DNA of 52,214 nucleotides, from positions 1 to 52,214 of the forward strand of contig JABJAL010000112.1 in assembly GCA_018669005.1 (NCBI GenBank). Direction: 5' to 3'. How positions within the stretch are numbered: the stretch's first letter is position 1; each line of letters opens with the position of its first letter. Source of the stretch: Nitrospinaceae bacterium (GTDB lineage Bacteria > UBA8248). Positions 6,646-14,294 of this stretch are shown piece by piece. The translations under genes and the position numbers were made by a program. The notes below the pieces were generated by a model, which saw nothing but the letters and a program-made list of their open reading frames with translations, was not told the DNA's origin and ran no database searches.

Positions 6646-8760
6646 GTGAAAGAAATGTTGATGCGTTGGCGGTCGGGCTGGAATGGGTCTGCTTCGCTCG
6701 ATGCGATCTCGGGTGGTGTGGCCATGGTGGAGAGTCCCACCCAACTCCGCCTCCAGGGGGCGCTGCTTCGCAAGGCGGCAGGCAGCCCAAATGGCGGGGA
6801 TGAGGAGGGATGGGACTTCGAGGTGGTGATCGCCCGCCCAGGCCCTTCGCGGGATGGCGGCTGGTTTCTCCCGCGCGAAGTGCTGGCCGAGGCTGCCTCC
6901 CTGTTCGAGGAGGCTCAGGCGTTTGCCAACCATGCGCCCCCAGCGGGGCCCGACATCCAGAATCTCGTTGGATGGCATCGGGAAGTTCGAATGAGTAGCG
7001 AGGGTCTTGTCAGCACCTTCACCGTGTCTAAATCCGCCGAGTGGTTTTATCGGATGGCGCATGACGCGCTCGCTCGCGGAATCGATGAGCCTTTTGGTTT
7101 CTCGTTTGATGTTCTGGCCGAAACCGAGTTCCGAGGTGAGGCCGGATCGCTGGTGCTTCATTTTTTGAAAATCGTGGCTGTCAATTCGGTCGATGTTGTT
7201 CACAAGGGAAGGCTGGGAGGTGTGCTTTTGGGGCTCGCCGCAGCCGACCCGGGCGCCGAGGGGAATGTCCCCGCAGGCGTTTCCAATCCCGTGATGGAGG
7301 TGAAAATGTTTGAAGCAATGTTGGAGAAGTTGAAAGCATCAGCGCCGGCTGCCGCCGAAAAACTAGGCACCCGGTGGACGCCGCAGCAGCTTTTAGCGGC
7401 ATGTGAAGAGGCAGGTCTCGGGTGGGAGCTAGCTGGCGTCAATGATCGCCTCACCAGCCGTCTTGCCGCTACCGCGTTGCCTGAGGCCGTAAAAGAGAAA
7501 CTTAGCGCCCAATTTGCCGGACGAGCCTTTTCCGAGAGCGACATTGACGAGGCGATTCGCCTTGAGTCGTCTACTCTCGAAAAGCTCACGGCAAGCGGCG
7601 CCCTGCGCGGATTTGGCGCGAGCATCGAGGTTGTCAGGGATGAAGCCGATCGGAAACAGGCGGCCCTCGATGGTCTTTTTGAGCGCTCGCCCCGTGTGGT
7701 GGAGGGCCACCGTCCATATCGGTTCCTGAGCGAGGGTTTTCAGGATTTCACCGGGCATCGCCTTACGCCGCAGCGATTTTTTGCCGAAACTTTTCACTAC
7801 CACAGCGCGTCGGAGGACTGGAACGGCATCCGGCGCCTCTCGGCCGCCCTCGACACGAGCACATGGGGTCAGGCCTTCGGCGACTCGATTCGCCGGGCGC
7901 TGCTTCGTGATTTTAGGGACGACCGTTTCCAGGCCTGGAAGAAGATCGTCTCCTCTGTCGTGCCGGTGAAGGATTTTCGCACCAACCGCCGGGTGCGCGT
8001 CGGTGGTTACGGCGATCTCTCCACCGTCTCCGAGCAGGCAACCTATCCCTCCCTTACCTCGCCGACGGATGAGGAAGCGACGTACGCCGTCGCAAAGCGA
8101 GGCGGCATCGAGGATCTCACCTGGGAGATGATTCAAAACGATGACATGGGCTCGATCAGGATGATTCCCCAACGCCTCGCGCGGGCGGCTCAGCGCACCC
8201 TCAATAATTTCGTGTTCGATTTTATCTCAGGGAACGCCGCAATATACGACTCGGTGGCGCTTTTCCATTCAACCCACGGGAACAACACCTCAACGGACGC
8301 ATTGACCTATGCGAACGTCATCTCCGGAATCAAGTCGATGGGACAGCAAACCTTTTACAACGAATCGGGGGTCGAGGTGGCATCGCAGGCACAACCGAAA
8401 TACCTGCTGCACCCGACCGAGCTTCTTGAAGAGGCCTTCGACGTCACCCAGTCCTCGGTGAAGATCGTCACGAACGAGGACTCGACCCAGCCTAGCGTGA
8501 TCAACCGACTTGGCGTTGAGCCTCTCTGGGTGCCCGAGTTCACCGACGCGAACGACTGGTTTCTCGTGGCCGACCCGGCCCTGATGGACACCATCGAGAT
8601 TGGATTCCTGAACGATCAGCAGGATCCTGAACTCTTCATCGAAGATAATCCGGCCTCGGGTTCTCCGTTCAACGCCGACAAGGTCCGCTACAAAATCCGC
8701 CACGTCTATGGCGGTGCCGTCCTCGATTTTCGGGGCTTCTATCGCGGCGCGCCCGCCTAG
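6646..8760 (+). CDS. Prohead protease fused to Mu gpT-like major capsid protein
   Basis: The N-terminal part (about residues 45-210 from GTG 6646) looks like a phage prohead protease: WDFEVVIARPGPSRDGG, LVGWHREVRMSSEGL with a histidine, DEPFGFSFDVLAE with a candidate serine, and FLKIVAVNSVDVV. A charged, Ala-rich scaffold-like linker (about 215-325) follows. The C-terminal part is a Mu gpT-type capsid protein: YRFLSEGFQDFTGH, VGGYGDLSTVSEQATYP, EEATYAVAKRGGIEDLTWEM and ALFHSTHGNN. Processing would release the scaffold and mature capsid protein. I chose GTG 6646 because AGGAG lies 6 bases upstream; the frame is open to 6541, inside the leader element. Length from this start is about 704 residues. 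The fusion keeps protease, scaffold and shell at fixed ratio. Confidence 0.86.
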   Translation: MKEMLMRWRSGWNGSASLDAISGGVAMVESPTQLRLQGALLRKAAGSPNGGDEEGWDFEVVIARPGPSRDGGWFLPREVLAEAASLFEEAQAFANHAPPAGPDIQNLVGWHREVRMSSEGLVSTFTVSKSAEWFYRMAHDALARGIDEPFGFSFDVLAETEFRGEAGSLVLHFLKIVAVNSVDVVHKGRLGGVLLGLAAADPGAEGNVPAGVSNPVMEVKMFEAMLEKLKASAPAAAEKLGTRWTPQQLLAACEEAGLGWELAGVNDRLTSRLAATALPEAVKEKLSAQFAGRAFSESDIDEAIRLESSTLEKLTASGALRGFGASIEVVRDEADRKQAALDGLFERSPRVVEGHRPYRFLSEGFQDFTGHRLTPQRFFAETFHYHSASEDWNGIRRLSAALDTSTWGQAFGDSIRRALLRDFRDDRFQAWKKIVSSVVPVKDFRTNRRVRVGGYGDLSTVSEQATYPSLTSPTDEEATYAVAKRGGIEDLTWEMIQNDDMGSIRMIPQRLARAAQRTLNNFVFDFISGNAAIYDSVALFHSTHGNNTSTDALTYANVISGIKSMGQQTFYNESGVEVASQAQPKYLLHPTELLEEAFDVTQSSVKIVTNEDSTQPSVINRLGVEPLWVPEFTDANDWFLVADPALMDTIEIGFLNDQQDPELFIEDNPASGSPFNADKVRYKIRHVYGGAVLDFRGFYRGAPA

Positions 8761-8827
8761 CGCGGACTCCGACAACCCGCCGGGGCGGTGATCGCGCCAC
8801 CTCGGCTCACGAAAAAAGGATGAATCA

Positions 8828-9241
8828 ATGAGTGAACTTCAGGCATACGACACACCAGGCACGCGGCGATCTTTTGTCGCCGTCCCAGCTCATGCGTCGG
8901 CTGCGGCCACCGAATTATTTCCTGTCTTTGAGGCGCCCGTAGCCGCGAAGATCGAAAAAGTGATTTTCAGGCCGAGCGCGGCGGTGACGGGTGTCGATAC
9001 GAACACCACCCATTTGAATGTGATTGACATAGGTACCGCCGGTACAGGCACGACCGAGCTGGGTAGCTACGATCTCACGAGCGGAAATGATCTGACGAAG
9101 GGCGAGCGCAAGGAGCTTTATGCGCCCTCCACCGTGCTGTCGGTTTCACAGAACAATCTTATCGGACTCCAGTTCGAGGAGATAGGCACCAGCATAGCTG
9201 TTCCAGCAGGCATCGCCATCGTGGAGTGGTCCGCCAACTAG
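8828..9241 (+). CDS. Small phage virion protein, possibly head decoration
   Basis: The 137-residue protein is rich in Thr, Ala and Val, with a predicted beta-rich pattern and no charged core, for example ELFPVFEAPVAAKIEKVIF and NTTHLNVIDIGTAGTGTTE. It follows the capsid gene, where decoration or spike proteins are usually encoded, and has an upstream AAAAAAGGA site. No family was recognised by eye. A virion role is inferred from place and composition. Confidence 0.6.
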   Translation: MSELQAYDTPGTRRSFVAVPAHASAAATELFPVFEAPVAAKIEKVIFRPSAAVTGVDTNTTHLNVIDIGTAGTGTTELGSYDLTSGNDLTKGERKELYAPSTVLSVSQNNLIGLQFEEIGTSIAVPAGIAIVEWSAN

Positions 9242-9257
9242 CCATTAATTTAACCAA

Positions 9258-9285
9258 GGGGCCGGGGCTTCCACGGCCCGGCCCC
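9258..9285 (+). other. Strong 9-bp hairpin between two virion genes
   Basis: GGGGCCGGG (9258-9266) pairs perfectly with CCCGGCCCC (9277-9285) around a 10-nt loop. It sits after the stop at 9241 and 12 bases before ATG 9298. No T run follows. It may block 3' decay or limit readthrough after the abundant head genes. Confidence 0.65.
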
Positions 9286-9297
9286 TCCGAGGTGAGC

Positions 9298-9570
9298 ATG
9301 AATTTTAGTGAATCGAACGAAGTCTCCGCTTCGGGGACCGTAAAAACCGGAAACGGCATTCTCCGAGGTGGTCTTTTGTCAGCCGCTGCTGCTGATGCGA
9401 CTGCGATTGTCTACGACAACACTGCCGCCTCGGGAACTGTCATTCGAACAGTTTCCGCGCTGACCGGGACTTCTTCCCCGCTCGGCATCACCGAGGGCGG
9501 AGTCCATTTCGGAACCGGGATCTACGTCGTCCTCTCCGGCACCGGAGCCAAGTTTTATCTCGACATCTAA
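9298..9570 (+). CDS. Small phage virion-type protein, unknown
   Basis: The 90-residue protein is Gly/Ala/Ser/Thr-rich, for example TGNGILRGGLLSAAAADAT, a DNTAASGTVIRTVSAL stretch and a closing LSGTGAKFYLDI. It resembles short beta-rich virion proteins found beside capsid genes, but I cannot name a family. The start at 9298 is preferred over an upstream GTG at 9226 because GAGGTGAG precedes it and the upstream start would overlap the previous gene and a strong hairpin. Confidence 0.55.
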   Translation: MNFSESNEVSASGTVKTGNGILRGGLLSAAAADATAIVYDNTAASGTVIRTVSALTGTSSPLGITEGGVHFGTGIYVVLSGTGAKFYLDI

Positions 9571-9613
9571 CGCCGCCCCCGTGAGGGGAAGGCGAGAGGA
9601 GAAGTGAACCAAG

Positions 9614-9955
9614 ATGGCTGACAGGCGAACAAAAATAATTGCGCTGGCTTCCTCCTCCGCCCGGACGGCGGCGGGGGAGAGCGCGGCTTTCGACATCGAG
9701 CGTTTCTCGGAGGCGTTGCTTTTTATCGACACGACGGCGGCCTCGGGTTCCTCGCCTACGCTTGACTTCGACGTCGAGTGCGGGCCAGCGGACGATGAGA
9801 TGGCGTTTATCCACACCGAGCCTTCCCAAATAACAGGGACGGGCAAGACGCTCGTTAATCTCACCAACCTGGGCAAGTGGCTCCGCCTCTCGTGGGACAT
9901 CGGAGGCTCAGGCCCCTCGTTCACCTTCGAGGCGAAGATCACACTCAAGACCTGA
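9614..9955 (+). CDS. Phage virion-type protein, unknown
   Basis: The 113-residue protein appears all-beta, with FDIERFSEALLFIDTTAASG, LDFDVECGPADDEM and a closing FTFEAKITLKT. It shares the TTAASGSS-like theme with the preceding protein. The pattern resembles small phage head or head-tail proteins that form a beta sandwich. It is co-directional with and closely spaced to its neighbours (44 and 30 bases). Function is inferred from position only. Confidence 0.55.
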   Translation: MADRRTKIIALASSSARTAAGESAAFDIERFSEALLFIDTTAASGSSPTLDFDVECGPADDEMAFIHTEPSQITGTGKTLVNLTNLGKWLRLSWDIGGSGPSFTFEAKITLKT

Positions 9956-9985
9956 TTCATTCCCCACACCGACAGGTAAATCGAT

Positions 9986-10696
9986 ATGGCAAGCAGGCAA
10001 ACGGTAACCGAAGACATCAAAACGCTTTTAAAGGCGGGGGCACTTCCGCGTGAGTTCTCGCTCGATGAGGCTGACTATACGGATCTCATCGAAGCGGCGC
10101 TGGCGCGCTACAGTAAAGATCGCTCCCAGCTCTCGTATCAAGACTACGCGGGTGACGGCGCGGCATACGATTTTGCGCTGCCCGTCTCCTGGGATGGCGC
10201 TCTCTCTGTTGTCGCCTCGGTGGAATATCCCCAGGGCGAGCGCGAGCCCGTCTATCTCCAGCGGCGCGACTGGACAATTTATGCACGCGGCACCTCGGCG
10301 GAAATGCTGCGGCTCCTTCGTCTCACTCCCGCCTCGGGCGAAACCGTGCGCCTCACCTACACATTGCCGCACACGGCTGATGACACCACGGCGACGGTTC
10401 CCAATAACGATCTCAAGTGTCTTGCCTGGCTAAGTGCGGCCGAGGGCTGTCATATCCTCGCTCGGCGCTACGCCCAGACGAATGAACCAATCTTAGGCGC
10501 CGATTCGGTGAACTACACGAGCAAGGCTGCCGAATATACCCGCCTCGGGCGCGAGCTTGAGCGCAAATATCAAAATCACATTGGACTTAAAGAAGGCGAT
10601 ACCGCCGGGCCCTTAGGGGCTTCGATGGACTGGGATGAAACGCTCTCTCAGAGCCGGGGCGACTACCTCACCCACGGCGCACCGGGGGAGCGCTAG
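9986..10696 (+). CDS. Putative head-tail connector (adaptor) protein
   Basis: The 236-residue protein begins with helices (VTEDIKTLLKAGALPREF, DEADYTDLIEAALARYSKD). A beta part (YDFALPVSWDGALSVVASVE, VYLQRRDWTIYARGTS) and a second helical part (LKCLAWLSAAEGCHILARRY) follow. This helix-beta-helix layout and the place between capsid and gp10-like genes fit an adaptor docking under the portal. The end TGA is directly followed by the next start. Not assigned to a named family. Confidence 0.55.
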   Translation: MASRQTVTEDIKTLLKAGALPREFSLDEADYTDLIEAALARYSKDRSQLSYQDYAGDGAAYDFALPVSWDGALSVVASVEYPQGEREPVYLQRRDWTIYARGTSAEMLRLLRLTPASGETVRLTYTLPHTADDTTATVPNNDLKCLAWLSAAEGCHILARRYAQTNEPILGADSVNYTSKAAEYTRLGRELERKYQNHIGLKEGDTAGPLGASMDWDETLSQSRGDYLTHGAPGER

Positions 10697-11194
10697 ATGA
10701 TCAGTGTTGAAATCGAGGCAAAGGGCCCGCTCATTGACGGCTCGTGGGAGGACATCGTTTTCTCCGAAACCGAGAGCGCTTTGGAGGACATCGGGCGCAT
10801 CGTCGAGCGGGCCTGGCTCCGCCGTGCCCCGGTGGGCGCAACGGGCGTCCTTAGGGGATCGATTGTCTCCGAGGTGAGCGGTAACTCACTCGACACCTTA
10901 AGAGGCCGGGTGTTTTCAGACTCGCCCCACGCGCAGGCCGTCGAGTTCGGCAGACGGCCCGGCAAGCTGCCGCCCTGGAGCGAGGGCTCGCCCCTTCACA
11001 AATGGGTCGAGCAAAAACTCGGTGTCCCCGGCGAGCGAAGCTTGAGCGTTTCGTTTCTTATCGCCCGCGCCATTGCTCGACGGGGCACGAGCGGGCAGGG
11101 GATTTTCACGAAAGCCCTCAACGACAGCCAGGGCGCCATCGATGAGCGAGTTGTTCTTCTCGGCGCCCGCATTACGGAGAGACTAAGTGGCTAA
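10697..11194 (+). CDS. HK97 gp10-like tail completion / neck protein
   Basis: The 165-residue protein has the gp10-type pattern: an early helix with ALEDIGRIVERAWLRRAPVG, then TGVLRGSIVSEVSGN, then SPHAQAVEFGRRPGKLPPW, and a late FLIARAIARRGTSGQGIF. In this family the protein joins the neck of long-tailed phages. It starts right at the end of the previous gene and overlaps the next by 8 bases, as in a translationally coupled neck module. Confidence 0.75.
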   Translation: MISVEIEAKGPLIDGSWEDIVFSETESALEDIGRIVERAWLRRAPVGATGVLRGSIVSEVSGNSLDTLRGRVFSDSPHAQAVEFGRRPGKLPPWSEGSPLHKWVEQKLGVPGERSLSVSFLIARAIARRGTSGQGIFTKALNDSQGAIDERVVLLGARITERLSG

Positions 11195-11705
11195 TTCAAA
11201 TTATCGACAAATCGGCGACGCCATCGGGGCTGAGGTGGCTGCACTAAGTGAGGCCGGAAGGCTTCATCTCTATCAGCGCTGGGCGGCGGACATCGGTCGC
11301 TACATCGACCTTTTTCGCTGGCGCGCGCCGGACGGGAAAGATCAGATACGCGGCTGGGTCCTCACCCGGGAAAGTGTGAAGGAAGAACTTGGCTCTTTTG
11401 CCTCAAGCTCCCCAGGCGCCTTCACCCCCGCCGGCGTCAATCGGCGCACCCACACTTTCTTACTTTTTGGTGTCATGTCGCTTGAAGACGACACCGCGAG
11501 CGAAATCGAATTTCAGGATCTCATCGAAACCATCTGCGGTCGTTTTCGAGCAGGCGATGCGCTTCGGCTGGGAGGAAATATTACCTCCCTTGAGCGTCTC
11601 ACCCCGCCCCAGGTGGACCGAATCGACTTTCGCGCCTTCGGAAGCACTCTCTGCCACACGGTCGAGATACGCATCCAGGCCATCGAGCGCATTGTGCGCG
11701 CTTAA
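11187..11705 (+). CDS. Putative tail terminator protein
   Basis: The 172-residue protein follows the gp10-like gene with an 8-base overlap and precedes the tail tube gene, the usual place of the tail terminator. It has an N-terminal helix, NRRTHTFLLFGVMSLEDDTA strands, a central ETICGRFRAGDAL helix and a final CHTVEIRIQAIERIV strand. That alpha/beta order is similar to tail terminator folds. The identification rests mainly on gene order. Confidence 0.6.
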   Translation: MANSNYRQIGDAIGAEVAALSEAGRLHLYQRWAADIGRYIDLFRWRAPDGKDQIRGWVLTRESVKEELGSFASSSPGAFTPAGVNRRTHTFLLFGVMSLEDDTASEIEFQDLIETICGRFRAGDALRLGGNITSLERLTPPQVDRIDFRAFGSTLCHTVEIRIQAIERIVRA

Positions 11706-11739
11706 CATTTCAGCCCTTTAAACCACAAGGAGAAACATC

Positions 11740-12879
11740 ATGGGCGACACCCTGTTGATGGACCGCCAAAGTATGGGCGCCACCGAGGAGCAAGAGGAAA
11801 CGGCCGATTCGGCCACCTCGACCACCCTCGTTGACGCTGCCCTCACCGAGGCTGACGACCACTGGAACGGCTCGATCATCCGCACCATTCGTGGCACTGG
11901 CGTTGGTCAGCGCCGTACGGTGAGCGATTTCGACGCTGTCTCCGACACGATGACGGTTTCCGCATCCTGGGACACCAACCCGGACTCGGGCAGCGTCTAT
12001 CTCATCGACCGGCCAGCGCCGGCGGCCGAGCTTTTTCGAGGAGGCAACCTCTCGCACGATTTGAACGTCGAGCAGCTGCAGCGAGCCGTTAAGGACGCGA
12101 GCCTCTCGCCGTTTCCCTTCGTCTCCGGAAAGCGCTCGGCCCAACTATCGTTCACCACCGAGCTCAGGGGCTCGGGCACGGCGGGCACCGCCCCCGACTA
12201 TGGCGTGCTTTTTCGTGCCTGCGGGATGAAGGAGACACTCGTCGGTGGCACATCGGTTACCTACGATCCCACCTCGGATAAAACCGAGTATGTCCGCACC
12301 TGCATCACCGCCTACATCGATGGCCTGCGCATCATGTACCTGGGTTGCATGGGCACCTTTTCCATCAACGCACCGCTCGATGGCGTACCCACCGTTGATT
12401 GGGATTTCCAGGCCGCCGATTTCGAGGTGAGCGATGCCGCCATCGTCGAGGGCACCGCTTATGACAGTCAGATACCCGAGCCTGTGCTCGTCGCTGGCTT
12501 TTCATTCGCAGGCTTTAATTTTGACGCCACGAGTGTGAGTTTTGCCATGAACAACGAGGTTACCCTGCGCCAGAGCGCCAACACCTCGGGCGGCCACATC
12601 AACGGCCTCCTCACCGGGCGCGCCCCCTCGGGAAGCTTTGACCCCGAGGCTGTGCTTAAAGCGACTGAAGATGTGTTCGCCGATTGGGAGGCGGGAACCC
12701 AGGTCGCGTTGTCGATTCAGATTGGCCAGAGCGCAGGCAACATCTGCACCATCACAGCGCCCAAGTGTCAGTACACCGATGTCGGTCTGGGCGATCGGGA
12801 CGGCATGCTCACCTATGACGCGCCTTTTTCGATGGCCCGAAACGCTGGCAACGATGAAATCAAAATCGCCTTCACCTAG
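11740..12879 (+). CDS. Phage tail tube protein
   Basis: The 379-residue protein is beta-rich and matches siphovirus tail tube proteins: LRGSGTAGTAPDYGVLFRAC, then TAYIDGLRIMYLGCMGTFSI, VPTVDWDFQAADF and a closing LTYDAPFSMARNAGNDEIKI. An N-terminal SADDHWNGS-like insert (residues 20-90) carries a Tyr/Asp-rich beta domain of the sort that decorates tubes. AAGGAG precedes the start. Normally one or two tail assembly chaperone genes lie between the tube and tape-measure genes. Here they are absent and a host-type gene takes their place. Confidence 0.82.
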   Translation: MGDTLLMDRQSMGATEEQEETADSATSTTLVDAALTEADDHWNGSIIRTIRGTGVGQRRTVSDFDAVSDTMTVSASWDTNPDSGSVYLIDRPAPAAELFRGGNLSHDLNVEQLQRAVKDASLSPFPFVSGKRSAQLSFTTELRGSGTAGTAPDYGVLFRACGMKETLVGGTSVTYDPTSDKTEYVRTCITAYIDGLRIMYLGCMGTFSINAPLDGVPTVDWDFQAADFEVSDAAIVEGTAYDSQIPEPVLVAGFSFAGFNFDATSVSFAMNNEVTLRQSANTSGGHINGLLTGRAPSGSFDPEAVLKATEDVFADWEAGTQVALSIQIGQSAGNICTITAPKCQYTDVGLGDRDGMLTYDAPFSMARNAGNDEIKIAFT

Positions 12880-13241
12880 GGGGCGATGAACCGTTTATTT
12901 TTCATTTGCGGGGCGGTAGCTCTTCCCGGTACGGGGTATTTTTGATGTAGGCATCTTAAATGCGTAGCATCCGCCGCCCACACAGCCCTCCAGTTTCGGG
13001 AGGGGAGGCCCCTCCCTGCCTCTCCTTCCGACGGGGGGCTTGGTATGTACTCTGCACTATCTCCGCCCCCTCGCTGCGTAGTTTCCTGTTCCTGCGCGAA
13101 CACCCTGCATCGCTAACGCCCTCCTCGAAAACCCGCACATAATTTATCTCTTCACCCCCCCCAGCTCTCCCCTTGAGCGCAACGTCTGAACTGCGTAAAC
13201 TAATTTAACCATACCCGGCCTTTTGCTCAGGAGAGATAACG
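12880..13241. other. 362-bp intergenic stretch with GC hairpin
   Basis: No gene is supported on either strand; the short minus-strand frames have no family features. It holds a perfect 8-bp stem with a 3-nt loop (12998-13005 with 13009-13016) in a pyrimidine/purine-rich patch, and a CAGGAGAG ribosome site (about 13229) for the next gene. The AT-rich GCGTAAACTAATTTAACC stretch at about 13194-13211 could contain its promoter. Confidence 0.5.
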
Positions 13242-14150
13242 ATGGATTTTGATGCCAGATTTAAAACCCTCGAAGATAAGATTCAGCGCCAGGAAACAAG
13301 ACTCCGCCTCCATAAGCGCCTCGGCCTCATCGCCATGGTCATAGTTGTCTGCGCCGCCGCCTTTGCGGCCACGAGGCCGGTGGCCGATGTAATCGAGGCG
13401 CGAAAATTCGTATTGAAAAATTCTCAAGGTAGAACGGTGGGTATCTGGGGGGCGGACGCTGGCGGCCCCTCGTTCGTTCTGATGGGCAAAGAGCGGGGCA
13501 ATCTTGGGCTTCGCTACGGTGAGGCGGGCCCCGGGATTTTGCTTACCGACTCCAGCGGCAAGACCCGCCTTACACTCGGCGTGCTCAAGGATGAAAAACT
13601 GGGCGATTATCCGGTGGTGAATCTTTCTGACCCCCAAGGCCGCAACCGCATCACCCTCGCCACCCAGGGGCCCAAAGGCGAAGTGCTCATCTTCAGCGAC
13701 CCCAAAGCGGGCACATCGAGCACACTCGGCATCCTCGGCGGGAATCCCGCGATCAAATACACCGACCATGCGGGCATTAACCGTGTTTCCCTTCAGCTTG
13801 TGGACAAGAGTGATCCTGTTTTTTCGTTCAATGATAATAAGGGTCTAACTCGAACTATGCTGACATTTTCGGAAGGTGTTCCGGCATTTATTCTGAGAGA
13901 TGGCGTAGAAAAAAGTCGTACTATTTTGACGCTTTCGGATAACGGAGATCCCTTGATATCTCTTAGTGACCGAAAAGAGAGAGGACGTATTTATATTGGA
14001 ATTTCAGAAAGCAACCCCATGATTTACCAAAAAGATGAAAATGGGACGATTCGCTCCATCGTAAGGCTTACAAAAGGAGGAACACCCTGGGTCGTTCATT
14101 TTGATGAAAAAGGAAAGATTATCTGGAATACCCCATCGATAATCAAATAG
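13242..14150 (+). CDS. Membrane-anchored beta-repeat protein, host type
   Basis: The 302-residue protein has a coiled-coil start (residues 1-25), one membrane helix (about 28-45) and then VIEARKFVLKNSQGRTVGI. After that come about eight repeats of 25-30 residues with the pattern P-x-I-x-L-x-D-x-x-G-x-x-R-x-x-L. This architecture (membrane anchor, VIxARxFxLxDxxGxxR, then repeats) occurs in uncharacterised proteins of several environmental phyla; no function is known to me. The repeat face would lie outside the membrane. From about base 13,825 the DNA becomes clearly more AT-rich, although the repeats continue, so the gene may be mosaic. It lies where tail assembly chaperones normally sit. Confidence 0.75.
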   Translation: MDFDARFKTLEDKIQRQETRLRLHKRLGLIAMVIVVCAAAFAATRPVADVIEARKFVLKNSQGRTVGIWGADAGGPSFVLMGKERGNLGLRYGEAGPGILLTDSSGKTRLTLGVLKDEKLGDYPVVNLSDPQGRNRITLATQGPKGEVLIFSDPKAGTSSTLGILGGNPAIKYTDHAGINRVSLQLVDKSDPVFSFNDNKGLTRTMLTFSEGVPAFILRDGVEKSRTILTLSDNGDPLISLSDRKERGRIYIGISESNPMIYQKDENGTIRSIVRLTKGGTPWVVHFDEKGKIIWNTPSIIK

Positions 14151-14254
14151 TTATATCTTTTGGCGAACTTTTTTTAACTACGAATTTCCTGTAGGTCGAA
14201 TTTCTCCATTTCGGTTTAGTGTGCGTTCTGCCGCCGCCAACGGGGCGTCGGCGG
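14142..14254 (+). promoter_or_regulatory. Phage-block leader element, copy 2 (before tape measure)
   Basis: The copy starts in the stop codon region of the repeat protein (ATCAAATAGTTATATCT) and has the core AACTACGAATTTCCTGTAGG. A 6-bp hairpin of different sequence (14231-14236 with 14249-14254) follows 47 nt after the ATTTCC start. ATG 14295 follows 41 bases later. Compared with copy 1 the spacing from the ATCA start to the ATTTCC core is 42 against 43. Confidence 0.65.
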
Positions 14255-14294
14255 GAATGAAAGTGCACGATTTGAAAACTGGAAAGGGTAGAAA

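Noticed and set aside
7429-8172. 247-codon minus-strand frame inside the capsid gene
   Set aside because: It is antisense to the protease-capsid fusion, with no motif or ribosome site.
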